Shown here: piece after piece, positions 1-11,559 of the stretch
Position numbering within the stretch: position 1 is the stretch's first letter
Layout: every line of letters begins with the position of its first letter
Assembly (NCBI GenBank): GCA_013400115.1
Contig: VXBP01009446.1
Coordinates: forward strand, 310,001-374,000
Reading direction: 5' to 3'
Length of the DNA stretch: 64,000 nt
Source of the DNA: Rhinopomastus cyanomelas
Taxonomy: Eukaryota; Chordata; Aves; Bucerotiformes; Rhinopomastidae
The notes under the pieces: model-generated
Database searches by the model: none
Seen by the model: only the letters and a program-made list of their open reading frames with translations
What the model was told of the DNA's origin: nothing
Program-made: the position numbers and the translations under genes

Positions 1-334
1 GGTTATGTGTGATCAGGGAGGAAATACACCCCAGCACTCATTTAACACATATACATTATTCAGCACCGAGACCCACTGAATCTAACACCCTCCATCGTGG
101 TTAAAGGGATTTGTTTAAAACACCAGGAAGGCCGTTAAAAAGAAACGTGCGTTCAGTTCAAGTCTACCCACTTGAGCTCAAAATTATGGCCACTGTGGTA
201 ACAGCACACACGGAGTCTCTAAAACCCCACTGGAAGTAACAAAGCACAGAGAAATTCAAAACAGGCCTTCTGGAACATAAGGGCACAGAGGCATCAGAGG
301 CTTCTCCCTTCAGATCTTCAATAACATGTTGACA

Positions 335-812
335 CAGAGTTTCAGACTGGTTTGGGCTGGAAGAACATCAGGGATCACCCAGTCCCAATCCCCTGCCATG
401 GGTAGAGACGTCTCTGACCAGACTAGGTTGCCCAGAGCCCTGTCCAATCTGGTTTTGAAGACTTCCAGGGATGGAGCAGCCACAGCCTTCCTCAACAACC
501 CATTCCAGTGCCTCAGAACCCTCACAGGGAGGAATTTCTTCCTCAGATCTAAACTAGATCTCCCCTGTCTGAGCTTGAGCCTATCCTCCTTGTCCTAGTA
601 CTAGATCTCTCAAAAAAAGTCCCTTTCCTGATTTCCTGTAGCCCCATCAGGTACTTCAAGAAGGCTACTACAAGATCTGCCCAGAGCCTTCTCCTCTCCA
701 GGCTGAATAATCCCAGTTCCCTCAGCCTGTCCCCAGAGCAGCAGTGCTTCAGCTCTCTGATCCTCCTCACAGCCTCTGAATTCACTCCAACAGTTCCATG
801 TCCTTCAGCATC
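335..812 (-). mobile_element. CR1 fragment
   Basis: An antisense 3' end running from ACATCAGGGATCACCC into the body. It directly adjoins a sense copy. Confidence 0.85.
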
Positions 813-819
813 CTGAGGC

Positions 820-1036
820 GGATCAGAAGGGGGCTGGTTAACAGATCAAGATAGGTTCTCCTCCCTTCTACTCTGCCCTGGTGAGACCACAGCTGGAGAA
901 TGACATGGAACTGCTGCAGAGAGTCCAGCGCAGAGCCACAAAGACAATGAAGGCAGAGAAACATCTCCCATCAATATGGAAAGGGCAGGTGTCAGGAGGA
1001 TGGAGCCAGGCTCTGCTCAGTGGCATCCAATGACCT
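820..1036 (+). mobile_element. CR1 fragment, sense, no 3' tip
   Basis: Body only (ACTCTGCCCTGGTGAGACC to GGCTCTGCTCAGTGGCATCC), joined to an antisense copy. Confidence 0.8.
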
Positions 1037-1600
1037 CAAAATATCATCCAGTCCAATCCCCCTGACACAGCAGGATCTCCCTACATCAAGTCACACAGGA
1101 ACATATCCAGGTGGGTTTTAAACATCTCCAGAGAAGGAGACTCCATAACCCCCCTGGGCAGATCCTTCCAGGGCTCTGTCACCCTCACTGGGAAGAAGTT
1201 TCTTCCCATAGTGATGTGGAACCTCCTCTGTTCCAGCTCACACCCATTGCCCCTTGTCCTACCACTAGATGACACTGAGAAGAGCCTCCTGACACCTACT
1301 TTTTGCACATTTATGAACATTAGTGAGGTCACCCCTCAGGCTCCTTTTCTCCAAGCTCAAGAGACCCAGCTCCCTCAGCCTTTCCTCTTATAGGAGATAC
1401 TCCACTCCCTTTGTCATCTCTGTGGCTCTGCACTGGACTCTCTCCAGCAGTTCTGTGTCCTTCAGGAACTGAGGGGCCCAGAACTGGACATACTACTCTA
1501 GATACTGGACACACTACTCCAGATGAATCACCTTGTACTGGGGGCTCCAGAACCAGACACAGGACTCCAGATGGTGACTCACAAGAGCAGAGTGATTCGA
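1037..1600 (-). mobile_element. CR1 fragment
   Basis: An antisense body; its tip reads ATCATCCAGTCCAATCCCCC directly after the sense fragment. Confidence 0.85.
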
Positions 1601-2396
1601 GTAAAGAGTTTAGTTGCTAAAGCTGCTGTGGCAGGAACATGATATGAAAATCCCAAACTCGTTACCACGTAGAGGTTACAACAATATTCCCTACAGCTAC
1701 CACTGAATTCACCCTCTTCCATTTTTCTTCTTCGTACGAAATAACATCACAGCCCTATCGCAGCCTCTAACGGAGCCTGTCAGGAATGATTGCACGGGGG
1801 AACCTTTGCCATTATCCACATGATGCATGTGCAAGTCCTTCTATCCTGCAGGCACTGCCAGAAATGAAAAATAATGGTCTCCTGACAAAGCAGTAATATT
1901 GGAGAGTCATATTTTTTAAAGCTTTGGGAACAAAAAACACAACTCCCTGCATTTCCAAGTACATTTTTAATTTAATTTCCTGTGTCTTCCCCTCATCTGA
2001 TTTGGCTTGGGACCAGCGAAACTGTAGACAGGTAGCCTTAGGAAACAGGAGTAATATTTTCATCTCGGTGTTTTAACGCTTTTTATTAATATGCTTGTCC
2101 TGAGTAGAACAGTGACCGAAAAGGGAAGTGACAGCTACGTGTTTGGATTGTCAAAGGTTGTTTGTTCTGAGTGTTTTTCAAACGTAACGGGTATCTGCAA
2201 CTGACAAACCCGCTTCCCACAAAACACCAACAAACACCAAAGGCAGAGCTCGGCATCTGCTCAGTTTCCTGGGCAAGGATGGCAAAGAAATGTATTTAAC
2301 TGCATGGTCAGAGCTAAACAAATGCCCCAGAGATAGATTTTCTCACACAGGACTAACTGTGTGAAGCCCAGGAGTGGAGATCTGTGTATTTCACTA

Positions 2397-2532
2397 ATCA
2401 CAGAACATTAGGGATTGGAAGGGATCTCAAAAGATCACCTAGTCTAATCCCTCTGCTACAGCAGGATCACCTAGTTCAAGTCACACACAACATATCTAGG
2501 CAAGCTTCAAATGTCTCCAGATAAGGTGACTT
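2397..2532 (-). mobile_element. CR1 3' tip
   Basis: Antisense ACATTAGGGATTGGAAGGGA type, about 43 bp beyond the BCCIP exon 6 donor. Confidence 0.9.
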
Positions 2533-2574
2533 TTCTGATACATAAAGAAAATTAAACATTTTAAACCATGTTAC

Positions 2575-2755
2575 CTCATAAAAGAATTCTTCCTCTGCAT
2601 TTGCAAACATTAATTCCTCCTTCTGCTGCTTCTTCTTCCCTTCCTTCCTCTTTGAATTGCTCTTTGTGGCTTCTGTAAAGGTCTTGCTGATAAGGAGATA
2701 GTAGTGGCACTTCCCACAGGGTTTGTTCGTCCTCTGTGCCTCAGCCAGCTCTTTC
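2575..2755 (-). CDS. BCCIP: BCCIP coding exon 6 (last one inside the window)
   Basis: Residues 195-255, from KELAEAQRTNKPCGKC through a lysine-rich stretch (about 229-238) to EEEFFYE. The donor is GAG|GTAAC, so the frame continues in an exon beyond the left edge. Confidence 0.95.
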
Positions 2756-5700
2756 CTGAAGATAAATGTTTACACACAGGATTTAAAACCACCTTTACGT
2801 ACACAGTAAGGAAACCCCATCGTATATCCACACTGCAGCCTACTTTTTATGAGTGCCTCAGAAAATAAATTCCCAGTTCACAATCCCAGTACTTAAACAG
2901 TTTGCATTTTAAAACAGTAAAAGCACAGTGCAAACTAAAACCTCACAGTGCAACCCTTTTATCTCCAAACTCTCTTCATGCTAGAGTCCATGAAACGATT
3001 TTAAACATGAATCTCAAGAAAATACATTGTGCTAAATGATTTTAAACATGAATTCATGAAAAATACATTGTGGTCCCACTTTTATGAGGAATTATTGCTG
3101 AGGAGCTAGATAATGCTCTTGCTCACCCTTCTGTGGAACCTGCTGTCCCTGTGATACTCACAAACCTTTAAGACAAAGAAGCTGAGGTCCCAAGCTGAGC
3201 TGTAACTCAAAGCTAAGCCTCCAGGCATCTTAACTCCTTCTCTACAAACCTTCCTGATCAACCCTATGTCCTGGTCCTAAAGTTAAAGGCAGAACCTGCA
3301 CAGGGCAGATTCTTTTTAACTGGATAATTTTCGAATAAGAGAGGTCAGGTGACTGGAATAAAATGCTCTAACTTTGATGGGAGAATATAAGAGGGACAGT
3401 GAGAGGAAAGAGGTAGAAGAGATCATGTACAAAAATACCCCAAATAGAACCAGAGCTGGAGTCTAGAGGTCTGCCAGACCAGCAGAGGCAGAGAAGTGCT
3501 GGGAGAAGGGAGGGGAGAATCGGCAACTGGGGCTAGTGGGAAGGTTGCAGTTCTGGAGCAGAGCTCAGAAGACAAACTGAAGCCAAAACGGGGCAGCTGA
3601 GGCTGCAAGGGCAAGACGCAGAGCCCAACAGGAAGTGCACAGACCACATCAGAATGGCATCTGGCCATCCCATCTCCACTGCTGTGCTCCCACCTCGTGC
3701 ACAGCACCTGTGTTCTCTCAAAACCTTCCCCCAGCAATCTCCCCACTCACCCACTGGCACCACAGCCAAACCACTCTGGGAGGAACAAGAGGGGAAATGG
3801 GAGGGAAATATATCAATGAACCAACCCAACACACCCTATCAATGTGTTTTCTTTCGGATGAAAGCAGTAATTCCTTAAAGGTCTAATCTATTTTCTAAAT
3901 GAGCCATGATGGCAACCAGATTAATCTGAATGCTAATCTCACCTCACATGAAACAAACATGAAAAATTAGAATCTTTGATGAATACAAGAGTTACTTCTC
4001 CAGCACAATGTCCCAGTGCTCAACAGGGCTCTATTTAGTCTAGAGAAGAGGAGGTGGAGGGGAAACCTTCTTCCTCTCTACAGCTACCTCAAAGGAGATT
4101 GTAGTGAGGCTGCTGCTGGTCTCTTCTCCCAAATTACTAATGACAGGATGAGGGGAAATGGTCTCAAGTGGCATCAGGAGAGGTTTAGATTGGATCTTGG
4201 GAAGAAGCTCTTTCCTGAGAGAGCAGTTGGGCACTGGAACAGGCTGCCCAGGGAGGTGGTGGAGTCTCCATCCCTGGAAGGGTTTAAAAACCAAACAGCC
4301 AGAGCCCTTGAGGCCATGGTCCAGGGGTTAGGGAGCTGTTGGACTGAGGGCTGGACTTGCTGATCCTGGAGGTCCTTTCCAGCCAGGATGATTCTATGAT
4401 TCCATGGCACCAAAACAAAACAGTACAGAATCTCAGTGATTTCCTTTACTTACTGTCACTCAGTCTAGAATACAAATTCAATAATTGCTGGAGATCAACC
4501 AGCACCTCACTGTCTTCACTCATTTTCCTTTCAAAAAATGAAGAAGTGGTGCTACTTCACACATCAGAAAACCCCAAACTTACTGAAGCTGCTGGTGCAT
4601 GGGCAGAGCAATCTGCGGAGGTACGTTGATGAACCTTTCACTGAGCAGAAGACCCACAGGCTTAGTGCTGTCGTTCAGGAGCTTATTCAGTTCTTCAAGG
4701 ACATGCTGGTCACAGTTCTCCTCGCAGCGACTCAGAATCACCTCTTTGATTTGTTCAGCACACTGTGTACCCTAGAATCAAAGGGATGGCTGCTTTATGT
4801 CACAGAACAACTATTTACATAGGAAAACCTCGAGTTTGAACTTCATGGGAATATTCTATGGGCCTACTGGCATTTTCTTAAGGAGTCTCTAAAGCACTGT
4901 GCAAATTCCCTGAAATTATTTACCAGCTCTGAAGTTGAGGGCAAAGAAAGGTTCTGCTAGGATGAGTGCACAGCAAAAGTCACACACTGTGAAAGATGGA
5001 AGAAATACCAGGGGCTGACAGCTCAGTTACCGTGGAACTACCTGGAGTAGTTTTAACTCTTTGCTTCGTGTCTGAGCTTCCGCAAGTTACGCACGACAAG
5101 ACCCAAAAGGTACCTCAGTGAGGCACAACTTTTCAGACCATGGGCCTCCATGGTGGAAGTCAAAACCCTGGTCCAGGTGCCTAGGCTGGTATAGAAGGCA
5201 GAAAACACAGGTTGTGGCTGCTCCATCCCTGGAAGTGTTCAAGGTCAGGTTGGATGGGGCTCTGGGCAACCTGGTCTGGTGAGAGAATGTCCCTGCTGAT
5301 GGCAGGGGATTGGGACTCAGTGAACTCTGAGATCCCTTCCAGCCTAAATCTTTCTATGATTCCATAATCAAGATGTTCATTAGGAATACCAACCTTTCTT
5401 TCCATTAAGTTTATGCAGCTTATAAAACCAAACACTTCATCCTCATCTTCATCATCGTCACTACTATCTTCTTGGACTTCTGCTTGCTGTTTATGGAAAG
5501 AAAAGCATCAACAACTCATGTTAACATTCTATTTCTACTCTTCTGTTTCCAGAAGACACTCAGATGACAACCAGCTAGGTAACACACACAGACACACCAC
5601 CTACAAATTCTGGTTATGAAAGCACCGCATCACTGTCTCTGTGTACTCAGAGCCAGCCACACAGAGAGCCAGAGCATGTATCTTCTGCAGCAAGACCTTC

Positions 5701-8700
5701 TGAAAGGCACTAAAATTTGATAGCTCACATATAATAAGAAGCATCTCAGTAGAAGGGATGGCAATATCTTAAGCAAATACAATTGTCTTCAGTTTCTAAT
5801 GCGGGGAAATAAAACCTGCAAAGTCTTAAAAACCACAGAGTGAGAGAGCTGGGATAGAGGGTGAAACAAAAGGCTCAACGAACCTCTGCAGGGCAAAACT
5901 CAAGGAAAGAACATTTCTTACAGGGATGTTAACAAACTTCCCCACAGCATTTTCAGTGCTTACTACTCTACAACCAAATTCAGAAAGAAAAGGAAAAAGT
6001 TCCTGAGTGAAAAGAAACTGACTGACATACTAAATTAAATCCCTTGTTTACAGACTCCCTGAACATTAGGGATTGGAAGGGACCTCGAAAGATCAGCCAG
6101 TCCAATCCCCCTGCCAGAGCAGAATCCCCTAGATCACGTCACACAGAAACACATCCAGGCAAGTTTTAAACATCTCCAGAGAAGGAGACTCCACAATGCC
6201 CCTGGGCAGCCCCTTCCAGCGCTCTGTCACCCTCATATGAGGAGTTCCTTCTCATACTGATGTGGAACCACCTATGTTCCAGCTCACACCCATTGCCCCT
6301 TGAAAGAAAAAGTTTTAAGCTCACAGAAGAATTATTCTCAAAAAACAAAAACCAGCAAGAAAGCTCAAAAAATAACAAAGGCTGAAGGTATGACATGTGA
6401 TTTCAACACAGAAAGTATTTTACTTCATTTACAAACATAACACCTGTCTCACCTTGATAATACTTCCAACATGATTTTGTTGTATTAATATGTCAGTTAA
6501 TTCAGCAGTGTTAACAGGAGCTTTCAGAAACAACTGGAAGATAAGAAACAAGCATTAATAAGTTTCAGGCTAATCACAGAACATTAGAGATTGGAAGGGG
6601 CCTTGAAAGACCATCTAGTCCAATCCCCCCGCCACAGCAGGATCACCTAGACCAAGTCACACAGGAACACATCCAGGCGGGTTGATCCTGCTAACGGCAG
6701 TGCTAAGTTAACACTCCTCATTCACCTGTTTTTTAAGGGACATAACTTAAAAAACCTCCAGGAAGCTGATTAACATTGAAGCAGGTTTTTTGGGCAGCAA
6801 CTAACACAATGAAGAAGGAAATCTGATAAAGACTGGGGAAAGAACAGCCCTACAATTGATTGGCTAAAGTTCCTAAAGCCACAGTTTGAAACAAGCATTC
6901 ACTGCAGCTGTAGCTACGTTCATGAGCTGAAGCTGTGAATCAATACAGATAATGCAAACTGATGACCTTGCCTAAGTCTTTAGTTATGATTTATCAACGG
7001 AGACATCAACCCAGCTAGCAGGAAGACAGAGTACCTGTTGTAGTAACTTCTTTATCCCATTGTAATCATTGTCTGATATGGAATGTGCTTCGAATTCAAT
7101 ATTCACTTCCTATGAAGAAACAGAACAGAGATGTCAAAAAATCCTTGGCAAAAACATCCAAACAAAGCTCTTAGCTTTGGCCAGGAACTTGAGGACGTGT
7201 AACGGACATCATCCAACAAGGAACTTATTTCCATCTTTCAGCAACTTCAGAGATTCACAGAATCATTGAGGCTGGAAAAGCCCTGTGAGCTCACCCAGCC
7301 CAGTCTAGCAACTAACGTCACCACACTGGCCACACCAGGGCACTAAGGGCCACAGCCAGGCTGGCCTTCAACACCTCCAGGAGCAGGGACTGCCCTGGGC
7401 AGTCCACTCCAGGCTCTAATCACCCTTTCCATGAGGAAGGGCTACCTAACATCCAAACTAACCCTCCCCTGGCAGCTTCAGGCCCTGCCCTCTCATCCTG
7501 GCACCGCTTGCCTGGGAAAAGAGCCCAACCCCCACCTGACTGCAACCTCCCTTCAGGGAGTTGGAGAGAAGAAGGTCCCCCCTGAGTCTCCTCTCCTCCA
7601 GGCTCAACACCCTCAGCTCCCACAGCCTCTCCTCATCAGCTTTTCCCTCCAGTCCCTTCCCCAGCCTAGTTGTTCCTGCTGTAGCCCCTCAATCTCTTCC
7701 TTGAAGTGAGGGACCCAGAACTGCCCCCAGCACTCAAAGCGAGGATTCTTGCAGCTACATCTCCTTCTGCAATTTTTGGAGAGCATCTGCAAAAGTAACC
7801 TCTTAAAGCTAACTTAACATCTTTAATGTAACTTGGTTCACAGTTACATCTACTGCAGCCACACAGACTCTTACTGTAGTGAGGCACTGAGGCAGTTATG
7901 CAAAGCTCTCAAAGTCTAGGCACAGGAGGCCTCCTCATAGCAAGACAGACTGCGCATTTCTCCTTCCAGAACTAATGCTATGCCCCTACCAGATGTTTTT
8001 CTGGACCTCTGGCAGGTACTGCCTGACAAGGTTGCCTTGCCTACCTAATCCATCTGTGACCTGCCATTCAAAGAATCATTAGGGACTGGAAGGGACCTCA
8101 AAAGATCATGTAGTCCAATCCCCCTGACACAGCAGGATCCTCTAGACCAAGTCACACAGGAACACATTCAGGTGGGTTTTAAACATGTCCAGTGAAGGAG
8201 ACTCCACAACCACCCTGGGCAGCCTGTTCCAGTGCTCTGTCATCCTCACTGGGAAGAAGTTCCTTCTGATATTTATACGGAACCTCCTATGTTCCAGCTT
8301 ACAACCATCGCCCCTGGTCCTATCACTAGATGACACGGAGCAGAGCCTGGCTCCATCCTCCTGACACCCACCCTTCAAATACTTATAGACATTAATGAGG
8401 TCACCCCTCAGTCTCCTCCAAGCTAAAGAGACCCAGCTCCCTCAGCCTCTCCTCATAAAGGAGGTGCTCCACCTCCCTCATCATCCTTGTTGCCCTACAC
8501 TGAACTCCCTCCAGCAGCTCCACATCCCTCTTGAACTGAGGAGCCCAGAACTGGACACATGACTCCAGATGTGGTTCAAGATCATCCAAATTGGCTTTGG
8601 ATTTTAATTGTTGGTTTGGATTCCACTTTCAGGAACCTTGCTTCTGTCCCTAATTAAGACTCTCCAATCCCATACTGAAGTCATGGTATTTATTGTTCAG

Positions 8701-11054
8701 TGAGAGAACAGCCATAATAATAGATTCATAGAATGGCCAGGGTTGGATGGCACTTTAAAGATCACCCAGTTCCCACCCCCCTGCACAGGCAGGGACACCT
8801 GCACTAGAGCAGGTTACTCAGGGCCCCAGACAACCTGTCCTACAACGCTGCCAAGGATGAGGCAGCCACAGCTGACTGGGGCAACCTGTTCCAGCATCTC
8901 ACCACCCTCACAGCAAAGAATTCATTCCTCATGTCCAACCTCAATCTCCCCTCTTCAAATGTGGAACCCTTTCCCCTTGTCCTCTTGCTACCACTCATGC
9001 CAAAAGCTCTCCCAGCTTTCTTGCAACCCCCTTCCTTCAGAGATTGGAAAGTTGCTTGAAGGTCATCTGGGAGCCTCCTCTTCTCCAGGCTGAACAACCC
9101 CAACTTGCTCAGCCTGCCCTCACAGGGGAGCTGCTCCAGCCCTCTGTGAGTTGCTCTCCTCTGGACCCCTTCCAGGAGCAATCGTGTACTATACTGGGGA
9201 CTCCAGAACTAGACCAGTACTACAATTACAATGTCTGTTTACAATTCTGGTTACAGAAAGGTTTGGGGGGCTGATGGGGTGAATGAAAATCATGACTCAT
9301 GCCCAGACATTCTTCTCTGGTCTAAGTAAAACAAGGAAGCTCTCCAGGGGTAACACTATTTACCTGAGAAACTACCTACAGAAGAAAACAGATTGTGCCT
9401 TTTGTGTACACAGCATTTGCTCCTGGCACCCAGGAACTTTCTGACTGCTTTAAAATTCAAGGATCTTACTGAATGATTAAGCCAGTAAATCCTGAACAAA
9501 CCCACAGTTTACAGTGGTCCTGAGCACTGTGCAAAATCACAGCCATGAAATTGATATAAACCACAGGAGCACGAGATGTTCTAACACTGGTCTTGGTTTG
9601 TGGCTTTTCCACTACCCAGATTAACAGCCTGGTATGAGAGGGTGTACAACCCCTTCATCTTTCATCATAAATAGAACTCATCCTATATTTTGGTGTGTCC
9701 TGTCTTGCTACTGTGTGTTTATTCTCTTCCCCATGCACTGCATGCCTCCCTGGGCATATTCAGGTTCGAAAAGACCCTTGGTATCACTGAATCCAATCAT
9801 CAACTCTACTCTACATGTTCACCCCTAAACCAGATCCCCCAACTTACATCTAAGCAACTTTTAAACACATCCAGGGATGGTGCCATGTTTCTAGCAAGAG
9901 GTAAAACGCTTTTCCAGGCTGATTGCGGAATTAAATTTGCATCTTTTTAATCATGACATAGTTTTTAAAGAAGGTGGGGTTAGTTCTTGTACTTGCTAAC
10001 ATAAGCTGACTCAGCCCTTACCTAAGGAAAAGATAAATCAGTTCAAAGTGAAACCTTAGTTAGCAAACGTTAGAAAAGTATTTAATTTAAAAACTACAGA
10101 GTTAAACCATACAGATTCTCCCATTCTTTGACTCTTAATTCCTGTAAAAACCACACATTACCTTATTATCCCAAGACTTTAACAGGAATCAGCCAGTGCA
10201 AATCTGCTTTCACAGAGAGGGGGGTTCCTCAGTCAGTGTTGTGTTTCACAACTAAATCACAGGAATACAGACTGGTGGGGGTAGAAGGGACCTCTGGAGA
10301 TCTTCTAGTCCAACCCCTCTGCTAAAACAGGATCCCCCAGAGCAGATCCCATAGGAACACGTCCAAGTGAGTTTAAGGTCTTTAGAGTAGATTCCACAAC
10401 CTCTATGGGCAGCCTGGGCCACGAGTATGGAACTCACACTGGGAAAACGTTTTTCCTTCTTTTTAAGTGAAACCTCCTGTGTTCCAGTTTGTGCCCCTTC
10501 TCCTGTCGCTGGGCACCACTGACAAGAACCTGGTCCCATCCTCCTGACACTCAGCCTTTAGATACTGATCAGCATTTCTGAGATCTCAGTCCCCTCCTCT
10601 CCAGGCTGAACAGCCCCAGCTCTCTCAGGCTCTCTCCCCGCAAGGCAGAGGCTCCAGCCCCTTCATCACTTCAGCGGCCCTATAACTAAGCACCGGCCTT
10701 TCGCGTGGGTCCACGTGGAGATCTCTACCGACAACCGAGAAAGGAAATGAAGCTTTGATTTCTGTGTAAGTCTGGTGAATGGTCTTCCTCCTCCTCCCTT
10801 CTCCCTCCCCAACTTCTTGAGCAAAAAAGAAAACAGAGCGAATACTCAGCGTCAAAAGGGGGGCCTGAGGGCGCGAAGGCCGCGAAGGCCCCCACCACGC
10901 CGCTCACCTCATCGATCAGCTCCTCCTCCGAATCCTCCGAATCCTTCTCCTCTGACTCCGACTCCTCCGAATCCTCTGGTTGCGACCCCGACTCCGAGCC
11001 GCTGTCTGGGGCCTGGGGCAGCGGCCGAGCCCGGCGCTTGGCCGGGGTGGCCAT
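2575..11054 (-). CDS. BCCIP: BCCIP, BRCA2- and CDKN1A-interacting protein (5' part; 3' end outside window)
   Basis: Six coding exons join in frame to give 255 residues: 11054-10908, 7109-7035, 6533-6453, 5486-5394, 4771-4584 and 2755-2575. The product matches vertebrate BCCIP, a nuclear protein that binds BRCA2 and p21, acts in recombinational repair, cell-cycle control and chromosome stability, and is related to yeast Bcp1, a ribosomal-protein chaperone. Visible hallmarks are the Ser/Glu/Asp-rich N-terminus (residues 18-49), then EVNIEFEAHSISDNDYNG, a second acidic run (about 107-117), LLLSERFINVPPQIALPM and NKPCGKCHYYLLISKTF. The human protein is about 314 aa, so about 60 C-terminal residues lie in exon(s) left of position 1; I found nothing matching them in 1-2574. 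The start is the only ATG at the right place and sits in a good context (GCCATGG). It is divergent from UROS at a shared CpG-rich promoter. Confidence 0.96.
2997..3073. repeat. diverged tandem duplication in BCCIP intron
   Basis: GATTTTAAACATGAAT and AATACATTGTG occur in both units, which begin at 2997 and 3038. The copies differ by small indels. Confidence 0.75.
4013..4404 (+). mobile_element. CR1 3' fragment
   Basis: Sense, ending CCAGGATGATTCTATGATTC. Confidence 0.9.
4584..4771 (-). CDS. BCCIP: BCCIP coding exon 5
   Basis: Residues 133-194 plus two bases of a split glutamine codon. It carries GTQCAEQIKEVIL and the conserved LLLSERFINVPPQIALPM. The donor is CA|GTAAGT. Confidence 0.96.
5205..5365 (+). 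mobile_element. CR1 3' fragment
   Basis: Sense, ending CTTTCTATGATTCC next to BCCIP exon 4. Confidence 0.85.
5394..5486 (-). CDS. BCCIP: BCCIP coding exon 4
   Basis: Residues 102-132. It encodes an acidic run SSDDDEDEDE followed by VFGFISCINLMERK, which aligns to human VFGFISLLNLTERK. The donor is GTTGGT, a weaker than usual site, and a CR1 fragment ends about 29 nt past it. Confidence 0.95.
6060..6303 (-). mobile_element. CR1 3' fragment
   Basis: Antisense ACATTAGGGATTGGAAGGGA type in BCCIP intron 3. Confidence 0.9.
6453..6533 (-). CDS. BCCIP: BCCIP coding exon 3
   Basis: Residues 75-101, LFLKAPVNTAEL through HVGSIIK. The acceptor is TTCCAG and the donor AAG|GTGAG. An antisense CR1 fragment ends about 40 nt upstream of the acceptor. 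Confidence 0.95.
6574..6686 (-). mobile_element. CR1 3' tip
   Basis: Antisense, ending about 40 nt from the BCCIP exon 3 acceptor. Confidence 0.9.
7035..7109 (-). CDS. BCCIP: BCCIP coding exon 2
   Basis: Residues 50-74, from EVNIEFEA to KKLLQQ, nearly identical to the human protein. The acceptor is ATAG and the donor is CAG|GTAC. The exon is 75 nt, phase 0 on both sides. Confidence 0.95.
7246..7740 (-). mobile_element. CR1 fragment
   Basis: Antisense of the GAGGCTGGAAAAGCCCTG subtype. Confidence 0.88.
8072..8585 (-). mobile_element. CR1 fragment
   Basis: Antisense CATTAGGGACTGGAAGGGA type, nearly adjoining the next copy. Confidence 0.9.
8723..9220 (-). mobile_element. CR1 fragment
   Basis: Antisense of the GAATGGCCAGGGTTGG subtype. 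Confidence 0.9.
9760..9885 (-). mobile_element. CR1 3' tip
   Basis: Antisense of the subtype with CAACTCTACTCTACATGTTC. Confidence 0.75.
10254..10690 (-). mobile_element. CR1 fragment
   Basis: Antisense, with TCTAGTCCAACCCCTCTGC; it lies just downstream of BCCIP exon 1. Confidence 0.85.
10908..11054 (-). CDS. BCCIP: BCCIP coding exon 1
   Basis: Residues 1-49, beginning MATPAKRRARPLP and followed by an almost pure Ser/Glu/Asp stretch ending in EEELIDE. The donor reads GATGAG|GTGAGC, leaving phase 0. Confidence 0.95.
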
Positions 11055-11110
11055 GGCGGGGCCTTGCGCAGGCGCTCGGCAGCCGGAAGGGAGCGGAGGG
11101 GTTTCCCCGG

Positions 11111-11160
11111 CTCGGCTCGGCTCGGCTCGGCTCGGCCCCGCTCGGCTCGGCTCGGCCCCG
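11111..11160. repeat. CTCGG pentanucleotide repeat in the BCCIP/UROS promoter
   Basis: The array reads five CTCGG units, one CCCCG, three CTCGG and one CCCCG. It lies 57-106 bp upstream of the BCCIP start codon, probably within its 5' untranslated region or core promoter. Confidence 0.9.
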
Positions 11161-11559
11161 AGCCCCGGTGAGCCGCTGGCGGGATGGTGAAGGGGAGATA
11201 AGGTGGGTCCTGCCTGGCCGCGGGGAACCCCAGGGAGGGCCGCTGGGGAATGAGGAGGGGGATGTGGGGGGGGCACGTCCCGGGCAGCCCCTGTGCGGAA
11301 CCTGCGAGAATTCTTGGTGCTGCCGCTGTCACCGGCTTTAGAGGAGAGTTAAAGTGACCTGGGGAGGGGACCCGGATCCCGCTGGGACCCCAGGTGCCCC
11401 TGCAGAGAGGCCGTCGGGGTGTTGGTGCAGCTTCCCGCGCTCCAGGAGCTGCCTCTGCTCAGGGCGAGAGCAGTCGCTGCGCTGGGCAGCAGAGGGCCCC
11501 GGGACTCCTCGGTACTGGGACCAGTGGTGCTGTTTAAGGTCTTTGTTGGCGACAGGGAC

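Larger units (their letters stand above)
1..2574. other. BCCIP intron: CR1 mosaic plus unique DNA
   Basis: No exon could be recognised. Positions 335-1600 are a CR1 mosaic and 2397-2532 a further CR1 tip. Positions 1-334 and 1620-2396 hold only unclassified AT-rich sequence in which I see nothing. The following intron part (2756-4012) has a diverged tandem duplication near 2997-3073 and no gene. Confidence 0.6.
10860..11500. promoter_or_regulatory. CpG-rich bidirectional promoter of BCCIP and UROS
   Basis: This is one of two strongly GC- and CpG-rich blocks in an otherwise AT-rich window. BCCIP starts leftwards from it at 11054. The UROS coding exon lies 4.9 kb to the right without any coding sequence between, as expected for a gene with a noncoding first exon here. 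Candidate plus-strand donors for that exon are CCG|GTGAGC at 11168 and AAG|GTGGGT at 11203; the sequence alone cannot choose between them. No TATA box was seen, which suits a housekeeping promoter. Confidence 0.7.

Noticed and set aside
1..2574. Last BCCIP exon or DHX32 exons at the left edge
   Set aside because: I looked on the minus strand for the conserved C-terminal residues and for helicase exons and found neither; the exon must lie outside the window.
10725..10907. Continuation of the BCCIP exon 1 frame beyond the donor
   Set aside because: The conserved junction to exon 2 (IDE-EVNIEFEA) needs the GTGAGC donor at 10907; the read-through has no similarity to BCCIP.
10908..11276. In-frame extension upstream of the BCCIP start, encoding Ala-Glu-Pro-Ser-Arg repeats
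   Set aside because: The frame is open to 11276 but contains no ATG before 11054; its apparent first codon is GTG. The repeats are the CTCGG array read in frame.
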